Source: Macrolepiota albuminosa (Eukaryota; Basidiomycota; Agaricomycetes; Agaricales; Agaricaceae). Taken from it: a DNA stretch of 64,000 nucleotides. Below the pieces are notes generated by a model. The model did not search any database. It saw nothing but the letters and a program-made list of their open reading frames with translations, and was not told where the DNA came from. Within the stretch, counting starts at the first letter, position 1, and each line of letters starts with the position of its first letter. The stretch lies in contig JAMWFC010000032.1 in the NCBI GenBank assembly GCA_027475525.1, forward strand, positions 620,001 to 684,000. Reading direction: 5' to 3'. Below are positions 23,960 to 38,044 of the stretch, piece by piece. A program made the position numbers and the translations under genes.

Positions 23960-25191
23960 CTACCCATCAAGATTTCCCAAGAGTTCTTCGAAGCGGCTCC
24001 GAAGATCTTGAATTTCTTTGTCGTACTTATCGCCTACTGTCTGTCCATAGTCCATCTGGAAAGCTCGAAGCGGCTCCGAAGATCTTGAATTTCTTTGTCG
24101 TACTTATCGCCTACTGTCTGTCCATAGTCCATCTGGAAAGCTCACATTGGCGGATGAACTGCTCGAGATCTTTGACTCTAGTAATCGATAACTCCGGTTC
24201 ATTAGACCCTCGAGCACGAGCGAGATAGGAAGCTGTGATGGTTGAGAAGCCACCTCGATTAAGTTCAATCAATGAGGCCAAATTCTGGACAGGGAGAACG
24301 CTGCACCATACCAAGGATGGATGTTGCAATTGCAGCCTAGACAAAGAAAGTTAATGTCTGGCCATTAACGTAATGTTAAATCCACCTGATGACTCGTAGC
24401 TGCAACAGACGCTAGGCCAGTCGTGAGTGCTCCAAGTATGACCTGAAGACCGATAGCAATATTTAACGTATAACCCGTCATCTTGGCCTTGAGGGTATAC
24501 TTGTCTTTTTCGGCGATGGCGGTTAATAGAACAGGCTGCAGGCGTTCTCACCCGTCATCTTGGCCTTGAGGGTATACTTGTCTTTTTCGGCGATGGCGGT
24601 TAATAGAACAGGCTGCAGGCGTTCTCTACTGTTTTCTCCCGTACTGTCTGACAATCATTAAGCCTCAGCCTTAGTTGACGCCCAGGAAAACACGTCCATG
24701 CACACCTTTCCATTGGCAGGCGCAATGTAATCAATGCCGGAACGCGGTCCGGATGCTAAGGGTCCCTCAAGTCCAATCCTACTGTCACGAACTCGCAATT
24801 CAGATGGAAGAGGAGGCAGAGGCACAGCGCGCTGTCTTGGATCTTCGTCCTCAAATACAAGCGACATTTGCGGCACAGGTTTTCGTCGGGTAGATCTTGG
24901 GGAGCTGCTATTCAATCCGAAGACAGGCAAGGATGAAGGACCTGGGTCAGACACGAGCGGCACAGAAGCATAACTACCTCCAGGATCTGCTGAAGGGATA
25001 GGCAATGTTAATACGGGGACAGACGTAGGTGAAGTTGGACTATGTTCCGCTGAAAGACTCGATATTCCGACCTGCGAGGGCGCCGTTTCAGACGCATGGT
25101 GTGCGGAAGTTGCATGTTCGAGGGACGACCTATGAGCTCCAGATGGTCCCGGGGCAGAAGCAGAATGTTCCAACTCGGGAACTTGATCCAT
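23960..25191 (-). CDS. fungal SLATT-domain protein (SMODS/SLOG-associating 2TM effector-like)
   Basis: ATG at 25191 (MDQVPELEHSASAPG). The first ~170 residues are Ser/Pro-rich and look disordered. The second half holds 'RLQPVLLTAIAEKDKYTLKA', 'KMTGYTLNIAIGLQVILGAL', 'TTGLASVAATSHQ' and, after two introns, 'ASYLARARGSNEPELSITRV' and 'KDLEQFIRQC'. It ends 'SRFEELLGNLDG' at 23960. This is the fungal SLATT domain: two membrane helices followed by a cytosolic helical part. In bacteria SLATT proteins are predicted pore-forming effectors in nucleotide-signal defence systems; the fungal role is unknown. Two 77-bp duplications interrupt it (23988, 24473). At both, one base is missing beside the copy end and the frame slips, while the flanking motifs are intact. 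I read it as an intact gene misassembled. Confidence 0.75.
23988..24143. repeat. exact 77-bp-period tandem duplication, block 20
   Basis: Copy 2 starts at 24065. In the 3' exon of the SLATT gene; frame is one base short at the right end. Confidence 0.95.
24473..24626. repeat. exact 77-bp tandem duplication, block 21
   Basis: Copy 2 starts at 24550. In the SLATT-domain exon; frame is one base short at 24626/24627. Confidence 0.95.
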
Positions 25192-26293
25192 GGCAAGATG
25201 TAGAGAACGTAGGGGAAGGAAGGGGGGAATAAAAGAGCGGCTGTCAGATTTACCACGCTGACAAGGCGACCTTGCATTTCTATCATTGCGTTTCAATGTT
25301 GTGTACCTGCTAGGTAAGGCAAATTTTGGAAACTTCTTCAAGGCGTGTAACGTTGTACTGAGGTACGATCGTTCCACATTTCCGTGATGTTATTCGGCTC
25401 ATCATTAGGTCTCCAATTATACACGTCAAGAGATGTAACTGACAATCGTTCCACATTTCCGTGATGTTATTCGGCTCATCATTAGGTCTCCAATTATACA
25501 CGTCAAGAGATGTAACTGACACTGAGAACCGTGCTGAAGTGCAATAGCTAATTTGAGTGGATCTACTTACCAAAAACCTGTGAAGAATCATTGGCACTGA
25601 CTCAACATGCTGTATAGTTGTGGACCGCACTGTGAGACATTGTAGGAGTATTTTTCTTCAAGTTACCTGTCGACAGGAGGTTAGGGGTACTACCTACCCC
25701 ACCTGGTTCAAGCTGCACCCTCCACAGTTGTCGCTCCGAAGTCGCGATAGACCGTAGTGAAACGTGCGACGATGTAAGGGTACAAAGAATATGATATCTG
25801 CTGTTCCTCGTTTTAGCACTGGATATGAAGTAGACGTGCTTTTCATTCAGGTAGGCACCACATCCGTACATGCAAAAATGTAGCCAGGATGCTTGTAATG
25901 TCATTTCGAGAATTATGTAAGTCCCTTGATTGCCTATGTAACAGTTTTCGGAGAGAAGGAAGTCCTTGCCACTTGCAGAATCTGAAGCTGGATACCTGCC
26001 TGGTTGTTGAAGATTACATAAATCCGTTTGGTCAAATAGTACGTAACAGATCTCTACGACGGAACTAGTCATGGAAAGTACTCGGGTATACTTATTGGAT
26101 ACATTTGATTATGCTCTACGACCAATCTACGTCTGGAATTGCTACAAAATTAGTTAAATTGTCACTGACATGCTGATAGTTCATGTATTCTACTGCGATA
26201 TAGGTGTGCTACTTTTCATTGGAATATTAACGCAAGATCATCTTACTCGGTGGAATGAGCTCCGACAGTGAACTTAAAGGTTATCAATAGTCA
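25192..26293. other. intergenic between SLATT gene and CAD gene
   Basis: A 156-codon minus-strand open frame at 25602-26072 has no recognisable motif and no splice-supported extension. The rest is AT-rich. Contains the duplication at 25368. Confidence 0.4.
25368..25521. repeat. exact 77-bp tandem duplication, block 22
   Basis: Copy 2 starts at 25445. Upstream of the SLATT gene. Confidence 0.95.
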
Positions 26294-29200
26294 TTAGGCC
26301 ATAACGCTAGCAAGGAGTGCCATCCGGATCTGTAAAGAGCATATAATGAGTGATCTTATGCAAAGGATAGGAGTTATCACGTACAAAAAGGCCATAACGC
26401 ATCTGCCGGAAGTAGACTGCCCGTCTCGAATCATAATCAACTTCGGGGTCGATTTCTGAAACAAGTGTATATGAGAACGAAGACAGTCATTTCCAGAAGC
26501 TTAAAGTTTTTTTACCATTGACTCGAGGCAAAGGATGCATGACAATCATATCCTCCTTTGCCCTCGATAGGACCGCGTGATCCACACGATAAGCATCCTT
26601 TACCTGCAACCACTCTGCCTCGCTCGCAAACCGCTCCTTCTGCACGCGGGTGACGTACAAGACATCGGTATCAGCCAATACTTCGTCTAGTGACTCACAA
26701 ATAGTGACTGGAATGCCTGCTTTACGTGCCGCAGTGACAACGCTAGAAGGCATGGAGAGTGCAGACGGAGAGACGAAGTTCAATCGAACGGTGTAAAGGG
26801 AGAGAAGGGCTACCAAGCTGTGCACAGTACGCCCATTCTTAAGGTCTCCAAGTAGAGTGATGGTACGACCGTTGACAGTACCAAGTTCGGAGCGAATCGT
26901 ATAAATGTCAAGGAGAGCCTAAAGCGAACGTCGTGAGGAATAGAAACAAGAGAGTAGGATAAAATTTACTTGAGTAGGGTGCTCCCCAACACCGTCGCCA
27001 GCATTAATAACCGGGACCGGCGAATATTTAGCAGCCAACTGTGCACTTCCTACGTCAGGATGGCGCATCACAACCGCATCGGTGTAGCAAGAGAGCGTGC
27101 GAATTGTATCCGGAATCGTCTCGCCTTTCTGGACTGATGCCCGATCCGCACTAACTTGTACAACTGTGCCCCCACACCTCTTCATCGCAGCATCGAAGGA
27201 GGCGCTCGTCCGAGTAGACGGCTCGTAGAAGAGCGTACAAAGAACCTTACCTCTAAGGACGTCCAAGGTGCCATTTCGTTCCACTTGGAGACGCATTTCG
27301 TGAGCGAGAGAGAAAAGGTCGTAGAGGTCCTTCTGAGTAAACTGTTTGACAGTCAGGATATGACGACGATGGAAACTCGGGTGAGGAAGAATATGAGAGT
27401 ACAGCTGATTAGCTGATGATCCATGGGACACGATGGGCAACGCCATGACGGCAGAACGCTCAACGTCTTTCACAGCAGGCGTCGACGGACGTGGTACTAG
27501 AGAGGCAGGTGGAGCTGGATGACTCGTGGACGAAGCCGACACGTCCCTTCCAGACGTCAGCAAGAGTGACCCGTCGAGGAAAGTCGTGTTACCATGGACG
27601 ACAACGCGGTGGATAGCACCTGATGTGGTTTTACCGTCCAACGGTGACCAGCCAGACGATCGCTTTGCAAAGGGAGCTCTCCGCCCGAGAACAACCTCAA
27701 CACTGGTATGCAGTTGATCGGCGATGCCGAAGATGGAAACAGGATTGTCATGAAGGCGGAGTCGGATGTCGTCGAGCGTCAGAAGACCGTCAGTAACAGC
27801 AGTGAGTAACAAAGGCAAGGTCTCCTCAATACCAGAAGTCGGGCTTGACGGTCGCCCACCTGCCTGAGCAAGGCTGTAGGGAGCATAGCCGACCGAGAAA
27901 GCGTCAATAGTGCCCATGTTTTTCCAGAGCAGCTTTTGATCGGCCGCAGTTGGAAGAACAGGCAAATCCGGATACTGCTCCCGAGTGAAGAATAAGGAGT
28001 AGACAGAAACGTCACAAGTAACTTTCAGCTGCTTAGCCTTACTGAGGGAGATGAGGAGGAGATCGTCACTAGTACGAACATCGGTGATATGAACGCTGCG
28101 GCTGTGAAGACTGGCAAGCAGGAGGACGGAGGCGAGATCTGAACCCTTGGCATCGGAGATGATGGGTTTGTCAGCCGGCCAGGTAGTGAAATGTGCGGCG
28201 ACAGCAGACACGGGCAGAGAGGTGCAATCAGCTCCAAAAGGTATAAACAAGGACTTTACTTCAGCAAGAGTCTCCTCGTCTACGGTCTGGTGGTTGGTTG
28301 CAGAAGCGGTGATGCTCAAGGTGTAATTGGACGCAGCAGCTCCGGTAGCGTTGGATTGTGCCTTTTCGAGCGAAGGACGATCGACAATCATGCTCTTGCC
28401 ATCCCAAGGAAGAATCATGGCGGTCGTAAAGCCGGCACTGATGGAGGCTTCAGTTACGGCAGTAACATTCTGTCTGTTCTCTGTCAGGCCAGGGACAAAT
28501 GCAGAGATGTTGACAAGCCCAGGGAAAGAGTGTGTCCGGTGTGAGCTTTTCGAGTCTACGGAGGAAACATCAAGTGGGAGCCTTCGAATGAGTGCCTCGG
28601 CAAGCATTTTTGCATTCTTGACGTTGGTAATCAGGGGAACCGCAAAATCAACGGCCATGCGACGGGTATGGTATCCCTTCGAGGAATAGCTTGCGGGGCG
28701 ACGATAATGATTTTTGGAAGGTAAGTTAATGTACATGTCAATGAGGTTGTTTGCCAGATGCTGCGTCAAGGAATATTCAGATTTCTGTTCGCTACGGCTG
28801 TCTTCGCCAAGGGTTTCGAGGTACTGTGAAGAAATGTGTTTTAGAAACCGTCAAGACGCGATCAAGAAAGAACACACCTTGCAGGTAACATTGTGCTCCG
28901 TCAAGAAATCAGCAGTCCCAGAGGTGGCAAAGATGTTGTATCCTGCGCTGCTCAGCTTCTGAATCGAGGGCAGAAGCTCAAGTTTCTCGCGGTAGCTACC
29001 AATCGAGAAGAGGATATTTTTCTTCGGTGGGATTATACCAGTGGCAATGAGACCCTTGAGGTATGCCTCGTACTTGTCTCGGCCAAAGCATGCCACCTCT
29101 CCCGTCGAAGCCATTTCAACACCTAGAACGGGATCCGCGCCTGAGAGTCGGCTGAAGCTAAACTGAGGCACCTTGACACCAACGTAGTCCGGAGGAAGAC

Positions 29201-32200
29201 CGGTATCTGGGTATGCTTCAATAGGAAGGTCGAGCATGACTTTCGTCGCCATCTCGATGGCATCGATGCCCGTAACCTTCGAGACGAAAGGGAAAGAACG
29301 AGCAGCGCGGAGGTTGCACTCAATGACCTTAATCTCGTTGTTCTTTGCAATGAACTGGATGTTGAAGGGGCCAGTGACGTTGAGGGCGTTACCAATTTTG
29401 GCCGTGGCTTCTTCAATCTGACGAACGGTTTCGGGATCGAGGTCCTGAGGAGGATGAATCAAGGTAGCGTCTCCGGAATGGACTCCAGCATTCTCAACGT
29501 GCTCAGAGATATAGTGCATAACCATCTTCCCCTCCTTAGCAACAGCGTCCATCTCGATCTCCTTGGCCTGCTCGATGTACTTAGTAATGACGACAGGGTG
29601 GTCGCGGGAAACAGCAGTGGCCTGGGTCAGGTAATTCTCCAAGTCGTCACCAGTAGACACGACGTTCATAGCCGCTCCAGAAAGGACATACGAAGGTCGC
29701 ACTAGTACTGGATAGCCTACTTTGTCGCAGAAAGCCAAGGCTTCCTTGAAGCTAGTTAGTTCCTTCCAGTGGGGCTGATCTACCCCAATCGCGTCAAGGA
29801 GTCGAGAGAACTTGAAACGGTTCTCTGCGGTATCGATCATCTCAGGAGATGTTCCATAGATCTTGACATTTTGGCGATAGAGTGGGAGGGCGATGTTATT
29901 TGGAGTTTGACCACCCATGGACAGGATGACACCACGAGACCGCTCCGTATCGTAGATGTCGAGAATAGTCTCTAGACTGATGTTTTCGAAGTACAGACGG
30001 TCCGCCTCGTCATAGTCTGTGCTGACAGTCTCCGGGTTGTAGTTGACCATGACTGTCGGAAGACCCTGTTCGCGTAAAGTCCGGATAGCTCGAACCGCAC
30101 ACCAATCGAACTCGACGGAGGATCCGATACGGTAAACACCAGATCCAAGGACCATAACCCCTCGGTCACTGAACTCGATATCATGCTCGACGGCGTTATA
30201 CGTGGTGTAAAGATAGTTGGTGAAAGCCGGGAACTCTGCGGCGACAGTATCAATCTGCTTTACGAACGGACTGATTCCGTTCTCCTGACGGAGCCTACGC
30301 ACGGCGAGTTCGGTTGAGCTCATGCAAATGGCCAGCTGACGATCTGAGAAACCGAGTTGCTTGGCCTGGCGAAGGAGTGTCGAAGGGATGCTCGAGACGT
30401 TACATGTTCTATAAAGAACTTCAGACAGAGTAGTGACAGGTCCTGAGAAACGTACGAAAGATGCTTTTCCATCTTGTAAATGTTCTCAAGCTTGGTCAAG
30501 AACCACTTGTTAATTTTAGTCATCTGCCATATCTTGTCGACGCTGTAGCCCCGGTGAAACGCAGTGGAGATCGCGAAGATGCGCTTATCTGTCGGGTTCA
30601 AGAGTTCAGTATCAATATCCTCGACATAGTCATTCTATATTTCAACCTTCAGAAGCACGGCTCACGGATACAATATGTGAGGATTTACCTTGGCAAACCC
30701 AGCGAACTGATCATCGATGGCCCGAATTGCCTTCTGAATGGTCTCTTCGAATGTCCTTCCAATACTCATAACCTCTCCGACGCTCTTCATGCTGCTACTC
30801 AAGAGCCTGCTGACACGGTTGAACTTCTTCAGATCCCACCGAGGGATCTTAACTACGCAGTAATCCAGACTGGGCTCGAAACAAGCGCTAGTAACTTTCG
30901 TAACGGAGTTCTTAATCTCGTTCAAGGGTATACCGAGACCGAGTTTTGCTGCGATGAATGCCAGAGGGTATCCGGTAGCTTTCGAGGCAAGCGCAGATGA
31001 ACGAGAGAGACGGGCATTGACCTGCGACCCATCGTTAGAGAAGGATCGTTGAAAGCCTGATCAACCTTACCTCGATGATGCAATATTCCTGCGAGTCTGG
31101 GTTGAGAGCGTATTGAATGTTACACTCTCCAACAACACCAAGATGACGAATCACGTTGATAGCAGTAGTCCGGAGCATATTGTAGTCTGCATCCGAGAGC
31201 GTCTGGGAGGGTGCAACAACAATTGAGTCACCAGTATGAATACCGAGTGGATCAAAATTCTGAATGCAAAATGAGCCTTTCCCTTCAACCATCAAGGCGG
31301 AATAGGTGTACTTACCTCCATGTTACAAACTGTGATACAGTTATCTCGACAATCACGAACAACTTCGTATTCAATCTCCTTCCAACCCTTCATGCTCTTC
31401 TCAACCAACACCTGAGGGCTAGTGGCGAAAGCCTTGCTACAAAGCGCGCGAAGCTGAGTCTCGTCCTGTGCAAAACCAGATCCCAGACCTCCAAGAGCAT
31501 ACGCAGCACGAACGATAACAGGAAACCCGATAGTACACGCAGCCGACACTGCATCATCAGGGTTAGTCGCGGTGAAACTCTCAGCACATTTCTCCCCGAT
31601 CTCATCCATGGCAGAAGCAAAAAGCTGACGATCCTCGGTAGTGATGATCGTCTCGATGGGAGTACCCAAGACTTGCACTCCCAGCTCCGCAAACTCATCC
31701 TTGAGCTTGATACCAACGTTGAGAGCCGTCTGACCACCGAAGGTGACATAAATACCGTCGGGCTTCTCAAACTTGATGACCTTGCGAACGAATTCGGGCG
31801 TCACAGGGAGGAAATAGACTTTGTCCGCCAGGCCTTTCGAAGTGGCGATGGTAGCGATGTTCGGGTTGATCATAATAGTGTAGATACCCTCCTCCTTCAA
31901 AGCCTTGATCGCTTGTGAACCGGAGTAGTCGAATTCGCCGGCTTGACCAATGGAGAGACCACCAGAGCCAAGGATGATTACCTTAGACACCTTAGCGCGT
32001 GGGACAGAGTTCTCGTTTTGCACTTTCTCGCCACCCGGCATGGAAATAGGGACAAGGGATTTCGTAGCGGCGCAGTCGGCAACGTTTTGAAGGAAGACGT
32101 CGAAGAGAAACTCTGTGTCGCGGGGACCGGGTGTGGATTCAGGGTGGAATTGGACGGAGAAGAAAGGTTTGTCAAGACAGTAGATACCCTCGTTACTCTT

Positions 32201-33453
32201 GTCATTAGCGTTATGGAAAAGCTCTTTCCATCCTGAGGGAAGGGTCGAAGTGTCCACTTGGTATCCATGATTTTGACTCGTGATGTAACATCGTCCGGAC
32301 AGCGCGTCGGTGCACGGAATGTTGTGACCGCGGTTTCCATACTTCATCTTCGATGTCTTCGCACCGGCGGCCAGTGCCATCAGTTGGTGACCGAGGCAGA
32401 TACCGAATATCGGTGTGTCGGCCTTCTCCATTGCCTTCGCGATGCGGGTAACTGTCTTTGGTATCATGGTAGGATCGCCAGGTCCGTTGGAAATAAAGAG
32501 TCCGTCATAAGGTTCATGATCAGAGATGAAATCGTAATCCCATGGGACAACCTTGAGCTCCACACCACGGTTAATGAAGCATCGGATCTGGTTGTATTTC
32601 ATGCCCACGTCGAGTGCTAGAACGCGCAAAGGGCGTCCAGACGGATGAAGTTTTGGTACTGCTGTCGGTTTGTACAAGCGCGGGGCAGTGATAGACACGG
32701 CAGCGACGAGGTTAGTCTGATTCGGGTCAATGAAAGGAATGTCAATGAATTCTTCACGCCACGAGTAAGGAGTGGGGGGAGTGGAAGGAGCAGGAAGCGA
32801 TGGAAGAAGAGGGTTTGGGCGACTCGAAAAACCATTAGGATTTCGGGCAAGGACTTTTCCAAGCATGGAGCCCTTTTCTCTGATCTTTTTCGTGAGTGCG
32901 CGTGTGTCCACGGCGAAAAGGGCAGGGATGCCATTTTCTTTCAGCCAGGCGCCAAGCGAGGAGTTGGCAAGGAAGTGACTAAAATCATCGGAATAGTAAC
33001 CGACAATGAGTGCTGCGACATGAATTCGCGAGGACTCAAACTCGGCAGGAAGAGCGTCAAGAGATTTTGGTCGTTCAGGGACACCATAGTTGCCAATCAA
33101 GGGGTATGTTAGCACGAGGATCTGACCCTCATACGAAGGATCGGTCAAGGATTCCGTGTATCCGACCATACCTGATTTGACGCGTGAGACCAAGGCCTTA
33201 CACTGGCCTGGACTAACATACCTGTTTGAAAAACACATTCGCCTGCGACACTTTTCCCTTCAGCACCAAAGCTGATTCCCCGGAAAGCGGAGCCATCCGC
33301 GAGCTCAAGAACACCTTCTGTTTGCTCAACGCCGTCAACAGCAATAGATGCAGAAGCAGGTGGCGCCAGGAGGTTGGCGGCACTTGGTGAACGAGATAAA
33401 ATGGGGCGAACTGGAGCGTTTTGAGCAACGGAAGTGGATTGACTCATGGTCAT
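26294..33453 (-). CDS. URA2: multifunctional pyrimidine enzyme: glutamine amidotransferase / CPSase II / pseudo-DHOase / ATCase
   Basis: Ten exons (33222-33453, 31316-33171, 31071-31259, 30689-31021, 30456-30634, 28878-30408, 26970-28823, 26516-26918, 26385-26455, 26294-26329) give 2227 residues in one frame. The first domain has the amidotransferase 'GICLGHQL' Cys and 'QFHPES' His. The two CPSase halves follow ('[20 protein letters not shown]' and '[20 protein letters not shown]'). The dihydroorotase-like domain lacks the metal-binding HxH of active enzymes, as in yeast Ura2, so another gene must supply that step. The ATCase domain has '[20 protein letters not shown]' and '[15 protein letters not shown]'. 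It makes carbamoyl phosphate and then carbamoyl aspartate in UMP synthesis; homologues are feedback-inhibited by UTP. The start is the first ATG (MTMSQ) at 33453. No 77-bp duplication falls in this gene. Confidence 0.96.
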
Positions 33454-34224
33454 GATAATTATTGGTCGAATCAAGGCGTCGTCTTCCTCGCCACTCGGAT
33501 CGACAGTTTCGAGTGGAGAGGAAGAAGAGAAAGGAAAAAATCGTCTATCTTTAGACCAAGCAAAATTCTTATTTGGCCCTGTGTGGGTGATCGCTTCGGA
33601 ACATTATCGATTATCTGCTTCAAGAAACTCCTTCCGTTTCTCATCCCTCCGTACGTCGACAGATCCACAGATATATTCTCTGGTTCACAAATCTATAGAT
33701 TATCTGTCAGTGACCGTTGTTACAGGGGAACTCGAATCGTACGTACATACTATGATGTGCGCGGCTACTGGTTCTAAAAATAGATAGCATATGTTTCGAA
33801 GGCTTTGTATGAGTGTCGCTTTACAACAATGGTACAATGGTAGGCAGTTAATAAATATGTGATGAATGTTTCGGAGAGTATAATTCAATATACCTTGTGA
33901 TCCACCAAGGTCTCTACCATCAACGCCACCAAAAACCACACGAGGAGAGTTCTACTTCACAAAACTACATTACACGATCACAGATAGATAGACCATCGGT
34001 TGACTCACTTAATTAGACTGTATGCTTCTGCGATGATCAAATAACCATCTCCGGTACACACGGAGACATTCAAGTCAAATATCAGTACTTGATGGCCAAT
34101 ATTCGTGGAATATCAGTCCTAGTGTCACCTTCTTGCTCAACACGAGCGTACAAATATTACCAACTAAGATCACTTCAGGCCAGATACATGTCATAAAGAA
34201 GAATCAGCTCCTGATCACTTTTCT
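33454..34224. other. upstream region of URA2 with possible exons of an unknown gene
   Basis: Minus-strand stretches at about 33895-33955 and 34010-34090 look coding and end at GTATAT and GTGAGT donors. They might continue the unknown gene at 34225-34662, but a single consistent frame could not be built. Confidence 0.3.
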
Positions 34225-34662
34225 TCAAACCACCGCTGTCAATTGAATTAAATACTTACCTTTATTAGTCGCGGACAGCGTACTACGGATGTGAAGCGAA
34301 GCATCGCGTAGAGCGAATGTAAAGCGGTGAAATTGAATACGATAATCACGAGAAGATGCAATTTCTGCAGTGCAGAAGGTTTCTGGTTCGACTGGATATT
34401 GAGAGTACCACTTTAACCATGTTCTGTTCACGGATGTGACAACGAACAGACAAGCAACCTGCTCTTTTCCGAAGCTAAATCCCATGGTGCGATCTGGCAT
34501 CATTAGATCATAATCCGCGAAGAATGTCAGGAACGGAAGTCGTCTCCAACAAACTGGACAGCCTTCTAAACAACCTTGAGGCAGACAAAGTTTGGAAAAC
34601 TCACCACTCATTAAAACAGGTCCAAATCCATTTCTTCCCATATTGAACGGTTCTTTACACAT
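34225..34662 (-). CDS. possible exon of an unrecognised gene
   Basis: A 145-codon open frame with coding-like content ('MGFSFGKEQVACLFVV', 'WLKWYSQYPVEPETF', 'FHRFTFALRDASLHIRS'). A good splice donor (AATAAAG|GTAAGT) near 34260 suggests that the exon ends there and the gene continues to lower coordinates. It has a Cys cluster (CLPQGCLEGCPVC) but no family that I recognise. It could be a chance open frame. Confidence 0.3.
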   Translation of the reverse strand: MCKEPFNMGRNGFGPVLMSGEFSKLCLPQGCLEGCPVCWRRLPFLTFFADYDLMMPDRTMGFSFGKEQVACLFVVTSVNRTWLKWYSQYPVEPETFCTAEIASSRDYRIQFHRFTFALRDASLHIRSTLSATNKGKYLIQLTAVV

Positions 34663-34855
34663 TTATTCCATCTATTCCGGATGGGCACAACCGGATCGTG
34701 TTGGACATCATCAAAGTAGAACGTGATAAAGCCAGAGAGTCGTAGAAAGCGTGCGAAATAGTACTGCAAAAGACTAAAGTAAGAGACAGAGACAGAGAGC
34801 GAGAGCCCAAATATTTTGGAGGGGTATGCAAGGGTATGGTAATTGTTGAAGAAGA

Positions 34856-36697
<1,842 letters not shown>

Positions 36698-37459
36698 GCT
36701 ATGAGTGAAGGCGTCAGCGGTTGCCAGCACAAATACGTGAAAGTGGTACGACAAAGAAACGCGACCTGATTCGCGTGTCGTGGCACATTATGTACCGCGA
36801 AACCACGAAAAATCACGACGCGAGACATCACATTAGCAGAGAGCAGAACTCACATTTAGTATTTGGAGTGAAATATGGGTATGCTCGTACAGGGAGAGGT
36901 GATCAGACAAGAGGTCAAGAAAATGAGGAAAGGTTCGGGCAGAGGGTGAACTTTGAAAATTAAAACCCAGATTCACATTCCGGGTGGCGCGAGCAACCAC
37001 GCGAGTTCACTTGTTTTCTCCGTTGTACACTTGCACCCTGCCTCTCAGCTCGTTACAGTAGCTTGCCGGGGGTATAAAACTCAGTTATTCTTTCATTCTA
37101 CGTTGATCACTGGTCAAGGCTGAGCAAAAAAAAGTCCTGAAGCCTGTTGTCTCCTCTCGAGCTTGATTTCTGTATATGACACTTCGAACTCTATGAGGTC
37201 TTCTCACTAAAAATCTACACTACATTGTTCTCAGACGATATCGTTCAATGGATATATACTTGTCCACCTCTGCATACAAGCTTAACTGAGTGGGCGAATC
37301 ACGATCCTCAACGGTCTAAATGAAACTAAGGCACGGTAAGAGTGCATAGTCATAAGTTATGAAGAAAAAGATAAAAAAAAACAAAGATTTCGTACCCTTG
37401 TAAATTTATCAGTCAAGAGGTTCGATTCAACTTTTCAACACATACCTGCTGATTATCGT
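36698..37459. other. intergenic between beta-tubulin and hydrophobin
   Basis: 5' region of the tubulin gene and 3' flank of the hydrophobin gene; no further coding signal. Confidence 0.45.
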
Positions 37460-38044
37460 TCAGAGGGTCACATTGATGGGCACGCAATCAATGGTAACGA
37501 GACCGCTCTAATGCTTGGTCTGACTGACTGAAGAGGCCTTTCAAAGAGACGGGCTTACAAAGTCTTGACCACTGCAACAAACGGGTTCGTTATGGCACTG
37601 ATTCTGACCGATGCCCAAGACGTCAATTGGGACGCAGTGAATACCACTGAATGGGAAGGGATCAAGGAAAGCTCTTGGAAGGACGTAAGTTAAGACGTAC
37701 ACTAGGCCTTCCACATCCTCAAGGACGACCCCGACCAGGCCGAGAAGATTGCCGATCAGGCTTCCGTCGGACTATATTAAGTGTTACATGCATGCTGTGG
37801 CCCGTGGACAAATCAGTACTCACACGCTCCAGCGCCTCACAGCATTTAGTTTGGCCTGCCGGGCACTGGCCCGCGGCTATAGTAGAACTAGGGTACGAGG
37901 CCGGCTGTATGTATTTACATTACTGAGCAAGCAAGAACCCTGACATGCGATGCACTCGAGGCTTACCATGGTGGGTGTAGCCGACACAAGCATAATGCAC
38001 CCCAGTAAAACCAGCAGAAGCATAGCAGGGATACGGGAAAACAT
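37460..38044 (-). CDS. class I hydrophobin
   Basis: Five exons (37967-38044, 37824-37904, 37701-37771, 37559-37646, 37460-37507) give 121 residues. Exon 1 is almost exactly the signal peptide: MFSRIPAMLLLVLLGCIMLV then SATPTM. The mature part has eight Cys in the order C-x6-CC-x32-C-x12-C-x5-CC-x12-C with seven residues after the last. That matches class I spacing, with 'GNLLGLVGVVLEDVEGLVG' and 'VPIDVLGIGQNQC' as hydrophobic stretches. Hydrophobins are secreted and assemble into amphipathic rodlet layers on aerial hyphae, spores and fruiting bodies. Introns are about 50-60 nt with GTGAGT, GTACGT or GTAAGC donors. The overlapping plus-strand open frame at 37592 is a shadow. Confidence 0.93.

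Noticed and set aside
25602..26072. 156-codon minus-strand open frame between the SLATT and URA2 genes
   Set aside because: No recognisable motif, atypical composition and no splice-supported neighbours; kept only as an intergenic note.
26970..28823. Active dihydroorotase domain in the CAD-type protein
   Set aside because: The metal-binding HxH near the start of the domain is absent, as in fungal Ura2 proteins, so it is called a pseudo-DHOase.
31211..31918. 235-codon plus-strand open frame
   Set aside because: Antisense shadow of the CPSase region of URA2.
37400..37440. Possible tRNA T-arm (GGTTCGATTC) near 37420
   Set aside because: No matching acceptor stem, D-arm or anticodon arm could be found on either side.
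37592..37780. Plus-strand gene beginning MALILTDAQDVNWDAV
   Set aside because: It needs an impossible 21-nt intron and lies exactly antisense to the hydrophobin exons, whose Cys pattern and splice sites are convincing.
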